A stretch of DNA of 30,059 nt from an uncultured Oscillibacter sp. (GTDB lineage Bacteria; Bacillota; Clostridia; Oscillospirales; Oscillospiraceae): assembly GCA_934574045.1 (NCBI GenBank), contig CAKTMK010000028.1, positions 1 to 30,059 of the forward strand. Reading direction: 5' to 3'. Shown one piece after another: positions 29,985 through 30,059 of this stretch. A model generated the notes under the pieces. The model had not been told where the DNA came from. It saw nothing but the letters and a program-made list of their open reading frames with translations, and did not search any database. The position numbers and the translations under genes are program-made. Position 1 is the stretch's first letter, and the number at the start of each line of letters is the position of its first letter.

Positions 29985-30059
29985 TGGCGGAGAAGGAGGG
30001 ATTCGAACCCTCGAAACCCTTGCGGGTTTACATGATTTCCAATCATGCGCCCTCGACCA
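29985..30059 (-). tRNA. tRNA-Ser (anticodon GGA), partial
   Basis: The 3' 75 bases are present and the 5' end is outside the window. The anticodon loop TTGGAAA gives anticodon GGA (UCC/UCU). The long variable arm (AAACCCGCAAGGGTTTCG), the T arm GAGGGTTCGAATCCCTC, acceptor CTTCTCC, discriminator G and encoded CCA fit a class II tRNA-Ser. Confidence 0.93.

Overview
The window reads as a chromosomal segment of a high-GC, Gram-positive-type anaerobe of the class Clostridia, most like the Oscillospiraceae (inference from gene content, not from a database). The grounds are strong AGGAGG-type ribosome binding sites, some TTG starts, -35/-10 promoters of the sigma-A type, a T-box riboswitch, an S-layer-homology surface protein, a LysM/G5/M23 wall hydrolase, long-form HPF, Pta, and lipoprotein-based ABC importers. 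No IS element, CRISPR array or rRNA was seen.

Layout. (1) 1-9470 is an envelope and polysaccharide region: the first codons of a probable sugar-phosphate transferase, a Wzy/WaaL-type O-antigen ligase, a large SLH-domain exoprotein, an orphan pair of phage-tail-like genes (glycine-rich fibre plus a small partner), a GT4 glycosyltransferase and galE. (2) 9540-9813 holds initiator tRNA-Met and tRNA-Leu(TAA) under one promoter. (3) 9877-10047 is a very small complete transcription unit (promoter, RBS, 23-codon ORF, terminator). (4) 10054-13396 holds mnmA with an upstream soluble HATPase protein that lacks the kinase histidine, and the divergent gap. (5) 13439-20384 holds a PIN/NYN-like protein with four 79-residue RGG/lysine-rich repeats, hpf, the M23 wall hydrolase, pta and an aminopeptidase P. 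(6) 20484-22377 is pyrG with a long leader ending in a terminator-like hairpin. (7) 22461-29335 contains two paralogous ABC importers of the TrpXYZ type in tandem. The last piece is a low-complexity stretch and a partial tRNA-Ser(GGA).

How it fits together. The second importer is preceded by a complete T-box whose specifier codon reads UGG, so it is predicted to take up tryptophan and to be switched on when tRNA-Trp is uncharged. The first importer has no T-box. Its promoter is followed by a 32-residue ORF with clustered Phe and Tyr codons and then a 14-bp intrinsic terminator, the layout of a ribosome-mediated attenuator. This suggests that the two paralogues divide the aromatic amino acids and use different RNA sensors; it is the most interesting system in the window. 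A stand-alone TipAS-like protein is the last gene of the Trp operon.

A second cross-gene signal is a pair of perfect WalR-type boxes (TGTWAH-N5-TGTWAH), one upstream of the SLH protein and one upstream of the M23 hydrolase, which would place both under a WalRK-like cell-wall regulator.
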